DNA of 64,000 nucleotides, taken from contig JAQBPN010000114.1 of NCBI GenBank assembly GCA_028287505.1, positions 24,141-88,140 of the forward strand. Reading direction: 5' to 3'. The position numbers were made by a program, and so were the translations under genes. This DNA is from Fibrobacterota bacterium (GTDB lineage: Bacteria > Fibrobacterota > Fibrobacteria > UBA11236). Positions 54,539 through 62,145 of the stretch are shown in pieces. A model generated the notes under the pieces. The model was not told where the DNA came from and did not search any database. It saw only the letters and a program-made list of their open reading frames with translations. Positions within the stretch are counted from its first letter, which is position 1; every line of letters starts with the position of its first letter.

Positions 54539-55525
54539 CTAGTTGGCGCAATCCAGGCACACCCAATCCACCGTCCCGCTCGACGTCCCGAACCGCTCCT
54601 TGGTGTACTTCTCGATATCGATCAGGAACCCCGTGGCCGCCGCATTCTTGGTGCAGCACCCGTTGCAATCCGAATCCGCGCACATGTCATACACCTTCAC
54701 GTCAATCTGATGCGTGCCCTGGGTCAAGCGCAACGTCTTCAACCTGTACTTGGCGAAGTCCCGCTCATGCACCGCCGCGATGTTATTGGCCTTCACCCAG
54801 CTCTCCGGCTGCTTGCCGTCCAAAGCCGCGAACATGCCCGCCCACTGGCAGCCATTGTAGTTGATGCACTCATCGCTCCCCGGATCCGGATACGACGTGA
54901 ACCAGGTCAGGTTGGCCTTGCGCGCAGTCCCGCCGCCGCCCGCCACCGCCGGCCCGGACACCTGCAGCCAATCGATGTTGCCGCCGCTCTGCCCAGTCGC
55001 CGTGGCCTGCACGGTATTGCTTCCCTTGGTCAGATTGGCATCCAGGCTCACCGTGGTCCACGTAGTCCACGAACCCGTGGGGGCGAATGCCAGACTGCCA
55101 TTGACCACCGCGCCATTCACCTGCACGGACAAGGGCCGCGAGGCGGTCCCGCCGTTGGCAAAGCGGAACTTGAGCGAATACTTGCCCGCCTCGGCCACGG
55201 TAACGCTCCAGCGGATAAAGTCCCCGGACGCATTGATATAATCCGCGAACCCGGACCCGGTATATCCGGCCCGATTGACGGCCTTGACCGCCCCGGATAG
55301 CATGGCATCCTCCGCCTGGCTGGTCAGCGACACCGACAACGCCGAAGACAATTCATTCCGGGTGGCGCCCGCATCCGTGGCATTGGGGGCCATATTGTTG
55401 AGGCACGCCGTAAACAGCACCGGGGCCGCAAGGGCCGAGATCATGGCCATGGCCGCCAAGGGTTTCGCAACCCGGGTAAACGCACGGGAATGGCTGTCAA
55501 GACGCCGGATCATTCGATCGAGCAT
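54539..55525 (-). CDS. secreted CBM6/35-like protein with expansin-like C-terminal domain
   Basis: A 328-residue protein. The start MLDRMIRRLDSHSRAFTRVAKPLAAMAMISALAAPVLFTAC is a long signal ending in a lipobox-like Cys. Residues 65-190 match carbohydrate-binding module family 6/35 (SQAEDAMLSGAVKAVNRAGYTG, FIRWSVTVAEAGKYSLKFRFANGG, NIDWLQVSG). The C-terminal 125 residues (LTWFTSYPDPGSDECINYNG, KVYDMCADSDCNGCCTKNA, GTVDWVCLDC) contain many Cys and the Asp-Cys pattern of double-psi barrel expansin/GH45-like domains. It may loosen or bind plant polysaccharide at the cell surface. AGGAG is 6 bases upstream. I am unsure of the exact C-domain family. Confidence 0.7.
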   Translation of the reverse strand: MLDRMIRRLDSHSRAFTRVAKPLAAMAMISALAAPVLFTACLNNMAPNATDAGATRNELSSALSVSLTSQAEDAMLSGAVKAVNRAGYTGSGFADYINASGDFIRWSVTVAEAGKYSLKFRFANGGTASRPLSVQVNGAVVNGSLAFAPTGSWTTWTTVSLDANLTKGSNTVQATATGQSGGNIDWLQVSGPAVAGGGGTARKANLTWFTSYPDPGSDECINYNGCQWAGMFAALDGKQPESWVKANNIAAVHERDFAKYRLKTLRLTQGTHQIDVKVYDMCADSDCNGCCTKNAAATGFLIDIEKYTKERFGTSSGTVDWVCLDCAN

Positions 55526-55846
55526 GGGAGCTCCTGGTTGGATATGGTATCAACACGGCAGGAATCCCCTGAGAGAAGATTCGTCCTTCTGCCGCCCCCG
55601 TTGACCTACCCAAGATAGCGCAGCCAAGCCGGAATGAGGCCTCTGCGCTGGCCGGAAATGCGGAACGAATTGGACCGGGATGCGGGCACGTGTTTGGAGA
55701 GGGGAAACACGAAAGGATAGAATCGTTTGCGGTGCCGCACGGTTCGCGGTTTGTCCTTGCATTAATGCCGATGCGGCGATTTGTTTTAATCTTAGGGCCA
55801 CTGTTATCTCCCCCCTCATCTACGCCACATCCATCAAGGAGGCGTT
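55526..55846. other. 321-base intergenic region without gene
   Basis: This divergent region lies between the CBM gene and the HdeD-like gene. It holds the promoters of both; none is certain. The only unambiguous signals are AGGAG before the CBM start and AAGGAGG six bases before the HdeD-like start. No repeats, RNA gene or att-like site seen. Confidence 0.4.
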
Positions 55847-56413
55847 ATGCCTGACGTTGAAACCATTCCAAAACTGAAATCGCATTGGTTCCTGTTCGTT
55901 TTACGCGGCGCGGTCGCAATCCTGTTCGGAATCGCCATCCTGGCCTCGCCCTCCCGGGGACTGGCCGCCCTCGTCTACCTCTTCGGCATATATGCCATCG
56001 GGGACGGGATATTCGCCATCTTCCTGGGCGCGCCCAAGCGCTTCGGGCTCATCGTGGCGGGAATAATCGGCATCTTGGCGGGCATAGCCGCCTTCGCCAT
56101 GCCCGTGCTTACGGCCGTCACCCTTGTCTATGTCGTGGCGGCTTGGGGCATTTTACTGGGAGGGGCGCAACTCTTCGACGCCATCTGGGGCGGCGAGGAA
56201 ACAGGCGTGGATTGGCTCATGCTCCTTGCAGGCCTCTCCGCCATCCTGCTCGGGGCCATCATCCTTGCGAGACCCGGCTGGGGGCTGCTCTACGTGGTGG
56301 TGGCCTCCGGGATCTATGCCATCGCCTCCGGCATCTGGTTCATCTCCATGGGCATCCGCATCCACGGTGTCGAGAACCGCATCCGGGATCATGGCCGGAT
56401 TTTGCCGGCCTGA
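55847..56413 (+). CDS. HdeD/DUF308 family membrane protein
   Basis: A 188-residue inner-membrane protein with six helices arranged as three hairpins: LFVLRGAVAILFGIAILASPSRGLAALVYLFGIYAIGDGIFAIF, then FGLIVAGIIGILAGIAAFAMPVLTAVTLVYVVAAWGILLGG, then WLMLLAGLSAILLGAIILARPGWGLLYVVVA. These fit HdeD, named for acid resistance in Escherichia coli; the wider family has no firm function. AAGGAGG lies 5 bases before the ATG. It is the last chromosomal-type gene before the integron array. Confidence 0.85.
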   Translation: MPDVETIPKLKSHWFLFVLRGAVAILFGIAILASPSRGLAALVYLFGIYAIGDGIFAIFLGAPKRFGLIVAGIIGILAGIAAFAMPVLTAVTLVYVVAAWGILLGGAQLFDAIWGGEETGVDWLMLLAGLSAILLGAIILARPGWGLLYVVVASGIYAIASGIWFISMGIRIHGVENRIRDHGRILPA

Positions 56414-57184
56414 TCGTTGCGCCCCCGGCGGACCATCGCAAGTCTGGAAGGCAAATGCCGGCCGGGGGCGCAATCGAAAAAGGGATTGACCCATTTTACT
56501 GGGAGACGAGAATATAAGGCCTATGACTAGACGATAAGAAGTTCGACTCTTTATGAAAACCAGACCCTCCCGGGTCGATGGTTTTGTTTTGCCTCGTGTG
56601 CCCGGCGTCAGCCGCACCTCATTAAATAGAATAGAAGCGGTGGCCACAAAGGCAGCCATGTCGCTTTTGCCACAAACCTGATTGGTGTAGGTTCCATAAG
56701 TTTGCCTAAGTCCATCTACATTGCGTGCTACGGGCGCGGTTTACCATAAGCAGCACCTGGGCCGAAAGAAAGGGCCTCGGGAAGAGTGGGCGGCTCGGGC
56801 CAACAGTGGAGCATTCAAGTGCTGCTTCTCCGCGATCCCAATTCAAAGCCCATTTGCACGAAACAGGTGATGCAAGCAGATGCCTATTCCGACAATTCGG
56901 GTTATTCTGGAAACAGGAACGCAGGTTAATTGCGCCCGCACTGCGAGTCCAATTAGAATTCCAAGAGTTTTCCGGATATTATGGAATGGGAGCTTAGTTA
57001 TACTTTCAGAGATGCGCTCATTCCAGACTTTGAAACTTCCTGGCCAGGGCGGAGTTAAGGCTTTCCGTAAGATATCAGTCTCATGCGGGTTAACTCAATA
57101 GCCCGAATGGAAGATTGTGGGATCCGGGGTTTTTCAAAGGGTGGGCTGAAGGAGGTGATGGGTTTTGTGCAGGTTAATAATATT
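56414..57184. other. 771-base region without recognisable gene, left flank of the cassette array
   Basis: No open frame longer than about 60-100 codons has family resemblance or a good start, and no tyrosine-recombinase motif (RHRY) can be read in any frame. GC content falls along this stretch. Fragments that look like att-site pieces occur: GCAGGTTAATTGCG near 56912, GTTATAC at 56997-57003, and GCGGGTTAACTC near 57086. They may be remnants of lost cassettes. An integrase would be expected here if the array were a complete integron. Confidence 0.5.
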
Positions 57185-57191
57185 GTTATAC
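57160..57191 (+). other. attI-like or degenerate attC half-site at the array's left edge
   Basis: GCAGGTTAAT (57170-57179) is followed, 5 bases later, by GTTATACGGACTAAA starting at 57185. The same right-hand half ends every attC in the array (for example GCAGGTTAATCGGCCGTTAT at about 60580-60597). There is no matching left core GTATAAC about 130 bases upstream, so this is not a whole attC. Recombination occurs between G and TT in such cores, which makes 57185 the likely first-cassette junction. Confidence 0.55.
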
Positions 57192-57257
57192 GGACTAAAA
57201 AACCGGAATCGGAAAGAATAAGACAAAGAAATTGGGAAACCGGAAATCAAACAAATT

Positions 57258-57275
57258 GGCCTTCGGCTTGATGAA
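57258..57275 (+). repeat. cassette leader element, GGCCTTCGGC type (cassette 1)
   Basis: GGCCTTCGGCTTG precedes the cassette-1 gene by 18 bases. The same word with small changes recurs in leaders of cassette 4 (60714-60736, AGGCCTTCGGCTTGGCTAAT) and cassette 6 (62361-62383, TGGCCTTCGGCATGGCTAAT). It can form a small hairpin with a TTCG loop. Confidence 0.55.
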
Positions 57276-57287
57276 CGGGATGGTTAA

Positions 57288-57635
57288 ATGAAATTGCCTG
57301 TAACTTATTTCGGTTTCCTGGTCCTTTTGGGTTTGGGAATCGGCTTCAACATCATTGAACTCGAAATACTTGCTGGCCTTGGGCTTGCTGGATTAGCAAT
57401 TTACAGCTTCGCAACCTTTAGAAGTGATTTCCCGATCAATGATCCCGTAAATTCAAATGAATATCTTTCCTCCAATATGAACCCTCACCAAGACGGGAAT
57501 GGGCATGACAGTCACAGCTCCCATTCACATGGTTCTGACTCAGGAGGACATGGTGGCTCCCATGATTTTGGAGGGGGATTTGATCATGGAGGGGGACATG
57601 ATGGCGGCGATTCTAGTGGAGGGGATGGGCATTGA
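57288..57635 (+). CDS. cassette 1: membrane-anchored His/Gly/Asp-rich protein
   Basis: A 115-residue protein. The first 45 residues are two hydrophobic helices (VTYFGFLVLLGLGIGFNII, EILAGLGLAGLAIYSFATF). The rest is a hydrophilic tail with about 14 His, many Gly, Ser and Asp (HDSHSSHSHGSDSGGHGGSH, then DFGGGFDHGGGHDGGD). Such a tail could bind metal ions, but no known family is assigned. The gene is AT-richer than the chromosome and is followed by 154 non-coding bases before attC 1. No strong ribosome site is visible. Confidence 0.6.
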   Translation: MKLPVTYFGFLVLLGLGIGFNIIELEILAGLGLAGLAIYSFATFRSDFPINDPVNSNEYLSSNMNPHQDGNGHDSHSSHSHGSDSGGHGGSHDFGGGFDHGGGHDGGDSSGGDGH

Positions 57636-57788
57636 TTTGTGGGACTCCCGGATCAACCTGAAAGAAAAAGGCCGAAATAAAAACCAGAGCCGCCCATCTT
57701 CGACTTTGAAATGGACAATGCAACAAATGAAAGAGATCAAGAGACCCGAAAACAAAGAACTGGGAAATGAAGAAGGCAGAAAAAATCC

Positions 57789-57927
57789 GTATAACAAGGC
57801 GGATCGAACGGACGAGCCTCGGCCGTCACAGCCTTTGCTTGCGCAAAGCCTGCGCCGGTGACCCTACGCACCCGTCCTTCCAGGCCGGGCGCTCCGGCCT
57901 CGTTCGCCGCTCATCCGGGCGTTATAC
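57789..57927 (+). repeat. attC site 1
   Basis: R'' GTATAAC at 57789-57795 and R' GTTATAC at 57921-57927 are exact reverse complements. Between them are the structured block CTCGGCCGTCACAG, the apical stem CTTTGCTTGCGCAAAG and GCGCCGGTGACC, all shared with the other sites. Total length is 139 bases. Confidence 0.9.
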
Positions 57928-57984
57928 GGACTAAAATAAGAGATCAGAAATCGGAATTGAAGAAATCGGATACGGCAGGAGCCA

Positions 57985-58040
57985 ACATCTCAATATCGGC
58001 CTAGCGGCCTTGGAAATGTCTAATGGGGTCAATTGCATAC
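57985..58040 (+). repeat. cassette leader element, GGCCTAGCGGCC type (cassette 2)
   Basis: The segment from AACATC through the hairpin GGCCTAGCGGCC (57999-58010) to GTCAATTGCAT is closely similar to 61617-61674 in cassette 5 (AACATC, GGCCTAACGGCC at 61631-61642, GTCAATTGCAT). The two cassettes carry unrelated genes, so this shared leader is independent of the coding part. Confidence 0.6.
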
Positions 58041-58135
58041 GGCATTCAAAACACGGGAACCCAAGCGTCAAAACCCGAAATAACGGTATAAACACCGTAA
58101 AATGGGCAAAACTAAGGCCTTAGCCCTCGCCATCC

Positions 58136-58164
58136 TTGACAAAAAAGTATCACTATGATACTTT
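58136..58164 (+). promoter_or_regulatory. promoter and palindromic operator of the MqsRA-SecB cassette
   Basis: TTGACA (58136-58141) is a perfect -35. With a 17-base spacer, TACTTT (58159-58164) is a fair -10. The spacer and -10 contain AAAGTATCA-N3-TGATACTTT (58144-58164), a perfect 9+9 inverted repeat, well placed for repression by the MqsA-type antitoxin. Confidence 0.75.
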
Positions 58165-58536
58165 ATGGGGGTGAGGCCCCTAAAAACAACGGCTGTCCTA
58201 GAAATAGATGGGGATAAGACTTTGGAATATTTCAACAAGGCGACGTATGACCTAGGTGTGATAAAGACATTGATTATGGACGGGCCATGTACCGTCACCC
58301 AAACTGCGGTGAATGGTGGTGTGGAAGTCGGTTATGCGACAAAGGAGGAAATTAAAGAAAGAGTTTTAAAATTAAAAAGAACAGAAATTTACAAAACAAT
58401 GACGGCCGATAATGCCGAAAAGCTTTGGCAAGATGTTTACAAAACAAAAGAAGAGAGCGGCATAGTGCTGTATATAAAAATACAAATTAACCATAAAAAT
58501 GAAGCAGTAATTATACAACTCAAGATATCAAATTAA
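58165..58536 (+). CDS. mqsR: cassette 2: MqsR-family toxin (mRNA interferase)
   Basis: A 123-residue protein. The C-terminal part RTEIYKTMTADNAEKLWQDVYKTKEESGIVLYIKI aligns with Escherichia coli MqsR (FYKSMTTYSDHTIWQDVY and then VYLKI), an mRNA-cleaving RelE-fold toxin. The N-terminal half (YFNKATYDLGVIKTLIMDGP) is longer and divergent. The likely start is ATG 58165 or GTG 58171, either placing the start codon at or next to the transcription start, so the message would be leaderless. The toxin gene precedes the antitoxin, as in classical mqsRA. Its AT-rich composition contrasts with the chromosome. Confidence 0.8.
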   Translation: MGVRPLKTTAVLEIDGDKTLEYFNKATYDLGVIKTLIMDGPCTVTQTAVNGGVEVGYATKEEIKERVLKLKRTEIYKTMTADNAEKLWQDVYKTKEESGIVLYIKIQINHKNEAVIIQLKISN

Positions 58537-58586
58537 AAAATAAAAATATTAAAATATTAAATAAGTATATAAAACAAGGTAATAAA

Positions 58587-59090
58587 ATGTATAAGCTTGA
58601 TTCCTGCCCAGTTTGCGCAAGCAATAGTATTCTCAAAAAGGAAATTGAGCAAGTGTTCACGTATAAGGGGAGCGAATTGAAGATTCCTCATTATGTGATT
58701 TTTGAGTGCACCAATTGTGGTGAAACATTTCCTGATGAAGAGCAGTTAAAATCTTTAGAGCCTATAATTCGAGATTTTCATAGAAGAGAAGATGGCCTTC
58801 TTTCCCCAGAAGACATTCGCAAAATTCGAAAAGGTCTTGGTTTAACCCAAGAAAAAATAGGAGAAATCCTTGGAGGCGGTGCCAAGGCTTTTGCCAGGTA
58901 CGAAAATGGTTCTGTTACACAAAGCAAACCGATGGACAATTTAATTAAAGTTGTTTGGGCAATCCCTAGTGCGCTGGAGGTATTAAGAGATAGTGGACAT
59001 GGTAATATTGTAAAAATATCTTCTCCTCGAATTCCTTATCAAATGGAAGTTGAGCCGGAGAAAATTTATAATTTGAAGATGGGTGGTTAA
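58587..59090 (+). CDS. mqsA: cassette 2: MqsA-family antitoxin with extended C-terminal tail
   Basis: A 167-residue antitoxin. The N-terminal zinc domain has CPVCAS and CTNCGET (two CxxC). The middle carries a helix-turn-helix (LSPEDIRKIRKGLGLTQEKIGEILGGGAKAFARYENG), which matches the YgiT/MqsA DNA-binding domain including the conserved ARYENG. About 35 extra residues follow (SGHGNIVKISSPRIPYQMEV and on), compared with the 131-residue E. coli protein. Such a tail is the chaperone-addiction segment in toxin-antitoxin-chaperone systems, which fits the SecB-like gene starting one base after its stop. AAGG lies 7 bases before the start. Confidence 0.85.
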   Translation: MYKLDSCPVCASNSILKKEIEQVFTYKGSELKIPHYVIFECTNCGETFPDEEQLKSLEPIIRDFHRREDGLLSPEDIRKIRKGLGLTQEKIGEILGGGAKAFARYENGSVTQSKPMDNLIKVVWAIPSALEVLRDSGHGNIVKISSPRIPYQMEVEPEKIYNLKMGG

Positions 59091-59091
59091 A

Positions 59092-59535
59092 ATGAATACA
59101 AATAGTAAATACAATATTCATTTTAATTCTTTCAAATTAACTGAATTAAATTTTGCCACAAATAAGGATTATCTGAAAAAAGAAGATAATCCGAAATCAA
59201 TTGAAATGGCACCCGAAATTAGTGCGGGATTTTTTCTCAATGAAAAGAAAAATTGTACCGTATTTCTCGAGGTTAAAGTCTCTGACAGTAATGCCCCGTT
59301 CTCTTTTTTAATTAAAGGTGAAGCGCAATTTAAATTCGAAAATGAAATTGATGATCAAGTAGAACTAAATAAAATTGTTCATGTTAATCTGCTGGCTATC
59401 ATTTATCCTTTTATAAGAGAGCCAATTGCAGAGATTACAAGGAAAATGGGTTTCACGCCTCTCCTGTTGCCCCCAATTAATTTTGTGGAAATATTTAACA
59501 ATATTTCAAAAAATGAAATAAAAAAAGCCGTATAA
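59092..59535 (+). CDS. cassette 2: SecB-like chaperone of a TAC module
   Basis: A 147-residue protein whose C-terminus PFIREPIAEITRKMGFTPLLLPPINFVEIF reproduces the most conserved part of SecB (FPPLLLPPVNF). SecB-like chaperones of TAC modules bind the antitoxin tail and protect it from proteolysis so that it can neutralise the toxin. The start ATG is one base after the antitoxin stop; an upstream GTG at 59083 is less likely. Its stop codon TAA (59533-59535) lies inside the attC R'' core. General export SecB is usually a lone housekeeping gene, so location supports the TAC role. Confidence 0.8.
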   Translation: MNTNSKYNIHFNSFKLTELNFATNKDYLKKEDNPKSIEMAPEISAGFFLNEKKNCTVFLEVKVSDSNAPFSFLIKGEAQFKFENEIDDQVELNKIVHVNLLAIIYPFIREPIAEITRKMGFTPLLLPPINFVEIFNNISKNEIKKAV

Positions 59536-59668
59536 CAAACGGTTCAACCTGACTGCGCTCGGCCGTCACAGCCCTTGCTTGCGCAAGGCCTGCGCCGGTG
59601 ACGCTCCGGCCCTGTCCTTTCCAGGCCAGGGCCTTCGCCCGTGCTCGCAGGTTAACCGGGCGTTATAC
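59530..59668 (+). repeat. attC site 2
   Basis: GTATAAC at 59530-59536 and GTTATAC at 59662-59668. The inner block has CTCGGCCGTCACAG, CTTGCTTGCGCAAG (one stem base shorter than other copies) and GCCGGTGACGCTCCGG. It contains the stop codon of the SecB-like gene. Length 139 bases. Confidence 0.92.
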
Positions 59669-59812
59669 GGACTAAGAAATAAATGAAGAAATCGAAAAAT
59701 AAGAGAAACGGAAAGCTCATTCGAAGTAGGGTTCCGAATAGAGGCTCAGAAACTAATATTAGTTCGAACTTGTAATTATATAGAGCATATTCGGTATGGT
59801 AAAGCGGGAAAA

Positions 59813-60433
59813 ATGCACAAAATATTTTATCCAAAGTATTCGCTCAAAATCAAAGCAGCATCCCTTGGTTGTCTCTTGTTTTCAATCGCAGGGATATCAA
59901 TTCTGATAAAGGAACCCAATCCAGATACTAAGCTTCTGCTCGCGTGCCTATTCTTTCCCCTGATTGGGCTTATAATACCGCTGTCGGTCTACAGAAGAAT
60001 AGAGTTTGGGGAGTCCATTTGCCTTGTAAGATGGATATTTCCAAACAAAATAATCTTGTACAGCGAAATAAAAGATATTGGACTAAATACGATAACTACT
60101 AAGGCAGGAAATATTTCGATAAATGAAATAAAAAATTCGAGTGAGCTATTAGACTTACTTGACGAATGCCTGTCTAGCGGAGAAATAAAAACAGATCAAA
60201 TAGAGGGCCGACTTGTAGGAGTGGAAATATTAAGTTACGAGGCGGGGGTAATAAGTTTTCCAATTTACTTGGCAATTCATATACCACTCATATTTTTAGG
60301 TTGGGTCCCAAATATGGATGGCAAGCTATTTGGTGGCGCTATTTTTATTGGAATTTATTTGATAACATTCCAAATTATGAAAAGAAGACAAAAAAGCCAC
60401 GGACAATCCGAAGAGACTCTCGACTCAAAGTAG
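59813..60433 (+). CDS. cassette 3: membrane protein of unknown function
   Basis: A 206-residue protein with four hydrophobic helices: two close to the N-terminus (ASLGCLLFSIAGISILI, LLLACLFFPLIGLIIPLSVY) and two near the C-terminus (GVISFPIYLAIHIPLIFLGW, LFGGAIFIGIYLITFQI). The soluble middle (YRRIEFGESICLVRWIFPNKIILYSEIKDIG) resembles a bacterial PH-like fold, but I cannot name a family. It ends 27 bases before attC 3. It is AT-rich, and no strong ribosome site is visible. Confidence 0.6.
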   Translation: MHKIFYPKYSLKIKAASLGCLLFSIAGISILIKEPNPDTKLLLACLFFPLIGLIIPLSVYRRIEFGESICLVRWIFPNKIILYSEIKDIGLNTITTKAGNISINEIKNSSELLDLLDECLSSGEIKTDQIEGRLVGVEILSYEAGVISFPIYLAIHIPLIFLGWVPNMDGKLFGGAIFIGIYLITFQIMKRRQKSHGQSEETLDSK

Positions 60434-60460
60434 GCCGACCGGTCAAATGGCAAATCAGCC

Positions 60461-60598
60461 GTATAACAATCGATTCAACCTGCCAAGCCTCGGCCGTCAC
60501 GGTCTTTGCTTACGCAAAGTCCGCGCCGGTGACGCTACGCGGCTGTCCGTCCCGGCCAGCCGCTTCGCCCTCGTTTGCAGGTTAATCGGCCGTTATAC
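60461..60598 (+). repeat. attC site 3
   Basis: GTATAAC at 60461-60467 and GTTATAC at 60592-60598. The inner block has GGCCGTCACGG, CTTTGCTTACGCAAAG and GCCGGTGACGCTACG. Length 138 bases. Confidence 0.92.
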
Positions 60599-60713
60599 GG
60601 ACTAAATCAAGAAATGAAAATGAAGATTCGGAAATGAAGAAATTTAAGATTCAAGAAATGCCCAATAGGGGAGCTGTCCACGGGACGGCTCTGATTCCAA
60701 TGGCAGCCAATAT

Positions 60714-60853
60714 AGGCCTTCGGCTTGGCTAATCGGAGGCCCGAGGCGGGCGAGGAAGAAATGAAGAAGAACGGAATTGAAAATACGAATCGGGGGAGGC
60801 ATCCAAAGGGCAGTCCGGATTCAAGCAGATGGCTAACAGTGTGGCCTACGGCC
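60714..60853 (+). repeat. cassette 4 leader elements
   Basis: Two related words lie upstream of the cassette-4 gene: AGGCCTTCGGCTTGGCTAAT at 60714-60733 (shared with cassettes 1 and 6) and GTGGCCTACGGCCAAT at 60841-60856, whose last bases overlap the candidate ATG at 60855. The intervening sequence is purine-rich. Confidence 0.5.
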
Positions 60854-60854
60854 A

Positions 60855-61436
60855 ATGGAAACGCGAAATAAAATGGAACCAGAATTCGAAAGGATGGCAA
60901 AGGCTTTTCCAAAATCAGTGGGGCCAGTCGTCAAATCCCTTTCGGAAAAATTGACGCTGAATCCAAAGACCGAACCGTATCTAGGATTTAGTTTGGTCTT
61001 GGATGGGGAGGAATTGGAAATCCCCTATCGTATTTATTTTAACCTCGGCGACATCCCAAAGTTGAGCGATCGAGAAACCCTCCTGACCTACTGCTATTTT
61101 ACCCGGCACTTTGATGGATTTGTCAGGGAGGAAAGTTTGAAGAAGATCATCAAGTGCGAAGAGTATTTTACCACCCCATTTATAATTCAGTTGGTCGGGG
61201 AGTACGTCGTTCAGAATCAGCAGGTGGTCCTTAATAACCTAAATGAACCGCTTCTTAAAAATATTCGGAAATTCAAATCAGAGAACGAAGAGTATTTCAA
61301 GAAAACTACGGCCAGAGTAAATAGTTACTGGGATTGCTTCTACAGGCGGGATGAATTTCCGAAATGGGAAAACTACCCAGGCAACAAGATAATGAAGAAA
61401 ATCAACGAATTTAATAGTGAAGGAAAATCCGTATAA
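60855..61436 (+). CDS. cassette 4: protein of unknown function
   Basis: A 193-residue protein, soluble, with mixed charge. Recognisable blocks are VKSLSEKLTLNPKTEPYLGFSLVLDGEELEIPYRIYFN, LLTYCYFTRHFDGFVREESLKKII and PFIIQLVGEYVVQNQQVVLNNL. I do not recognise a family. An internal ATG at 60873 is an alternative start. The last codons read Ser-Val-stop, the stop TAA lying inside the R'' core GTATAAC of attC 4 (61431-61437). Confidence 0.6.
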   Translation: METRNKMEPEFERMAKAFPKSVGPVVKSLSEKLTLNPKTEPYLGFSLVLDGEELEIPYRIYFNLGDIPKLSDRETLLTYCYFTRHFDGFVREESLKKIIKCEEYFTTPFIIQLVGEYVVQNQQVVLNNLNEPLLKNIRKFKSENEEYFKKTTARVNSYWDCFYRRDEFPKWENYPGNKIMKKINEFNSEGKSV

Positions 61437-61568
61437 CAAACGATTCAACCCGCTGAGCCTCGTCCGTCGCGCCCTTTGCTTGCGCAAAGGCCGCGCCGGT
61501 GACCCTACGCACCTGTCCCTCCGGGCCAGGCGCTCCGGCCTCGTTCACGGGTTAATCGGGCGTTATAC
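61431..61568 (+). repeat. attC site 4
   Basis: GTATAAC at 61431-61437 and GTTATAC at 61562-61568. The inner block has CGTCCGTCGCGCC, CTTTGCTTGCGCAAAG and GCGCCGGTGACCC. It contains the stop codon of the cassette-4 gene. Length 138 bases. Confidence 0.92.
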
Positions 61569-61616
61569 GGACTAAAAATAAGAGATCGGAAATTAAGAGT
61601 TTAGAATCAAGAGATG

Positions 61617-61674
61617 AACATCTTAGTTTCGGCCTAACGGCCCTGGATATGATTTTAAAGGTCAATTGCATTCG
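61617..61674 (+). repeat. cassette leader element, GGCCTAACGGCC type (cassette 5)
   Basis: AACATC, the hairpin GGCCTAACGGCC (61631-61642) and GTCAATTGCAT match, with few changes, the leader of cassette 2 at 57985-58040. The remaining 190 bases to the gene show no other feature; parts are purine-rich (AGAGATCGGAAATTAAGAG). Confidence 0.6.
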
Positions 61675-61864
61675 TTTGCCTCGGCTTCAATCCAAAGTTT
61701 TCCGGCTCTTCTGCCATCCACAAATCGATAGGAAAATAGGATTGAAAAATAAACCAGGGAATTGGATAAGAAATCGGAATAGGAATAGGAGATCAGATAA
61801 ATCGAATTGATTCGGATGGCGATGAAGAGGTTAAATTTCGAAGAGAAAATGATTGGAAGGAAAA

Positions 61865-62119
61865 ATGGAAATCGGGGAAAAAGCAGACCAAGTTAAGACT
61901 AAAAAAGACCTAGTCGATTTTATTCGCAACTTGATTGAGGACTTACAGAAAAATAAAAGTACTTGGGAAAATCCTACTCTGGAAACATACTTGGAGGCTA
62001 TGGCAGCCTGGATTGAAGATTCGGACGGATACTATTTAAATCAGAATCGACCCGTTCCGATTGAGCCAACGTGGAATAACGTAGCCGATATGCTTATTGC
62101 AGCCAAAATGTATGAATAA
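61865..62119 (+). CDS. cassette 5: DUF7660-like small protein
   Basis: An 84-residue soluble protein. The pattern LVDFIRNLIEDLQKNKSTWENPTLETYLEAMAAWIED, then GYYLNQNRPVPIEPTWNNVADMLIAAKMYE, matches DUF7660, small proteins of unknown function found in many bacteria and often near mobile elements. ATG 61865 has GGAAGG shortly upstream; an in-frame TTG at 61853 would lengthen it by four codons. It ends 26 bases before attC 5. Confidence 0.72.
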   Translation: MEIGEKADQVKTKKDLVDFIRNLIEDLQKNKSTWENPTLETYLEAMAAWIEDSDGYYLNQNRPVPIEPTWNNVADMLIAAKMYE

Positions 62120-62145
62120 GTCCAATGAAATCGATAAAAATCGCC

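Noticed and set aside
56414..57184. integron integrase gene
   Set aside because: No frame shows recombinase motifs or sufficient length, on either strand.
57499..57861. 120-codon frame overlapping cassette-1 gene and attC 1
   Set aside because: It overlaps the His/Gly-rich gene in another frame and ends in the attC; no family or ribosome site.
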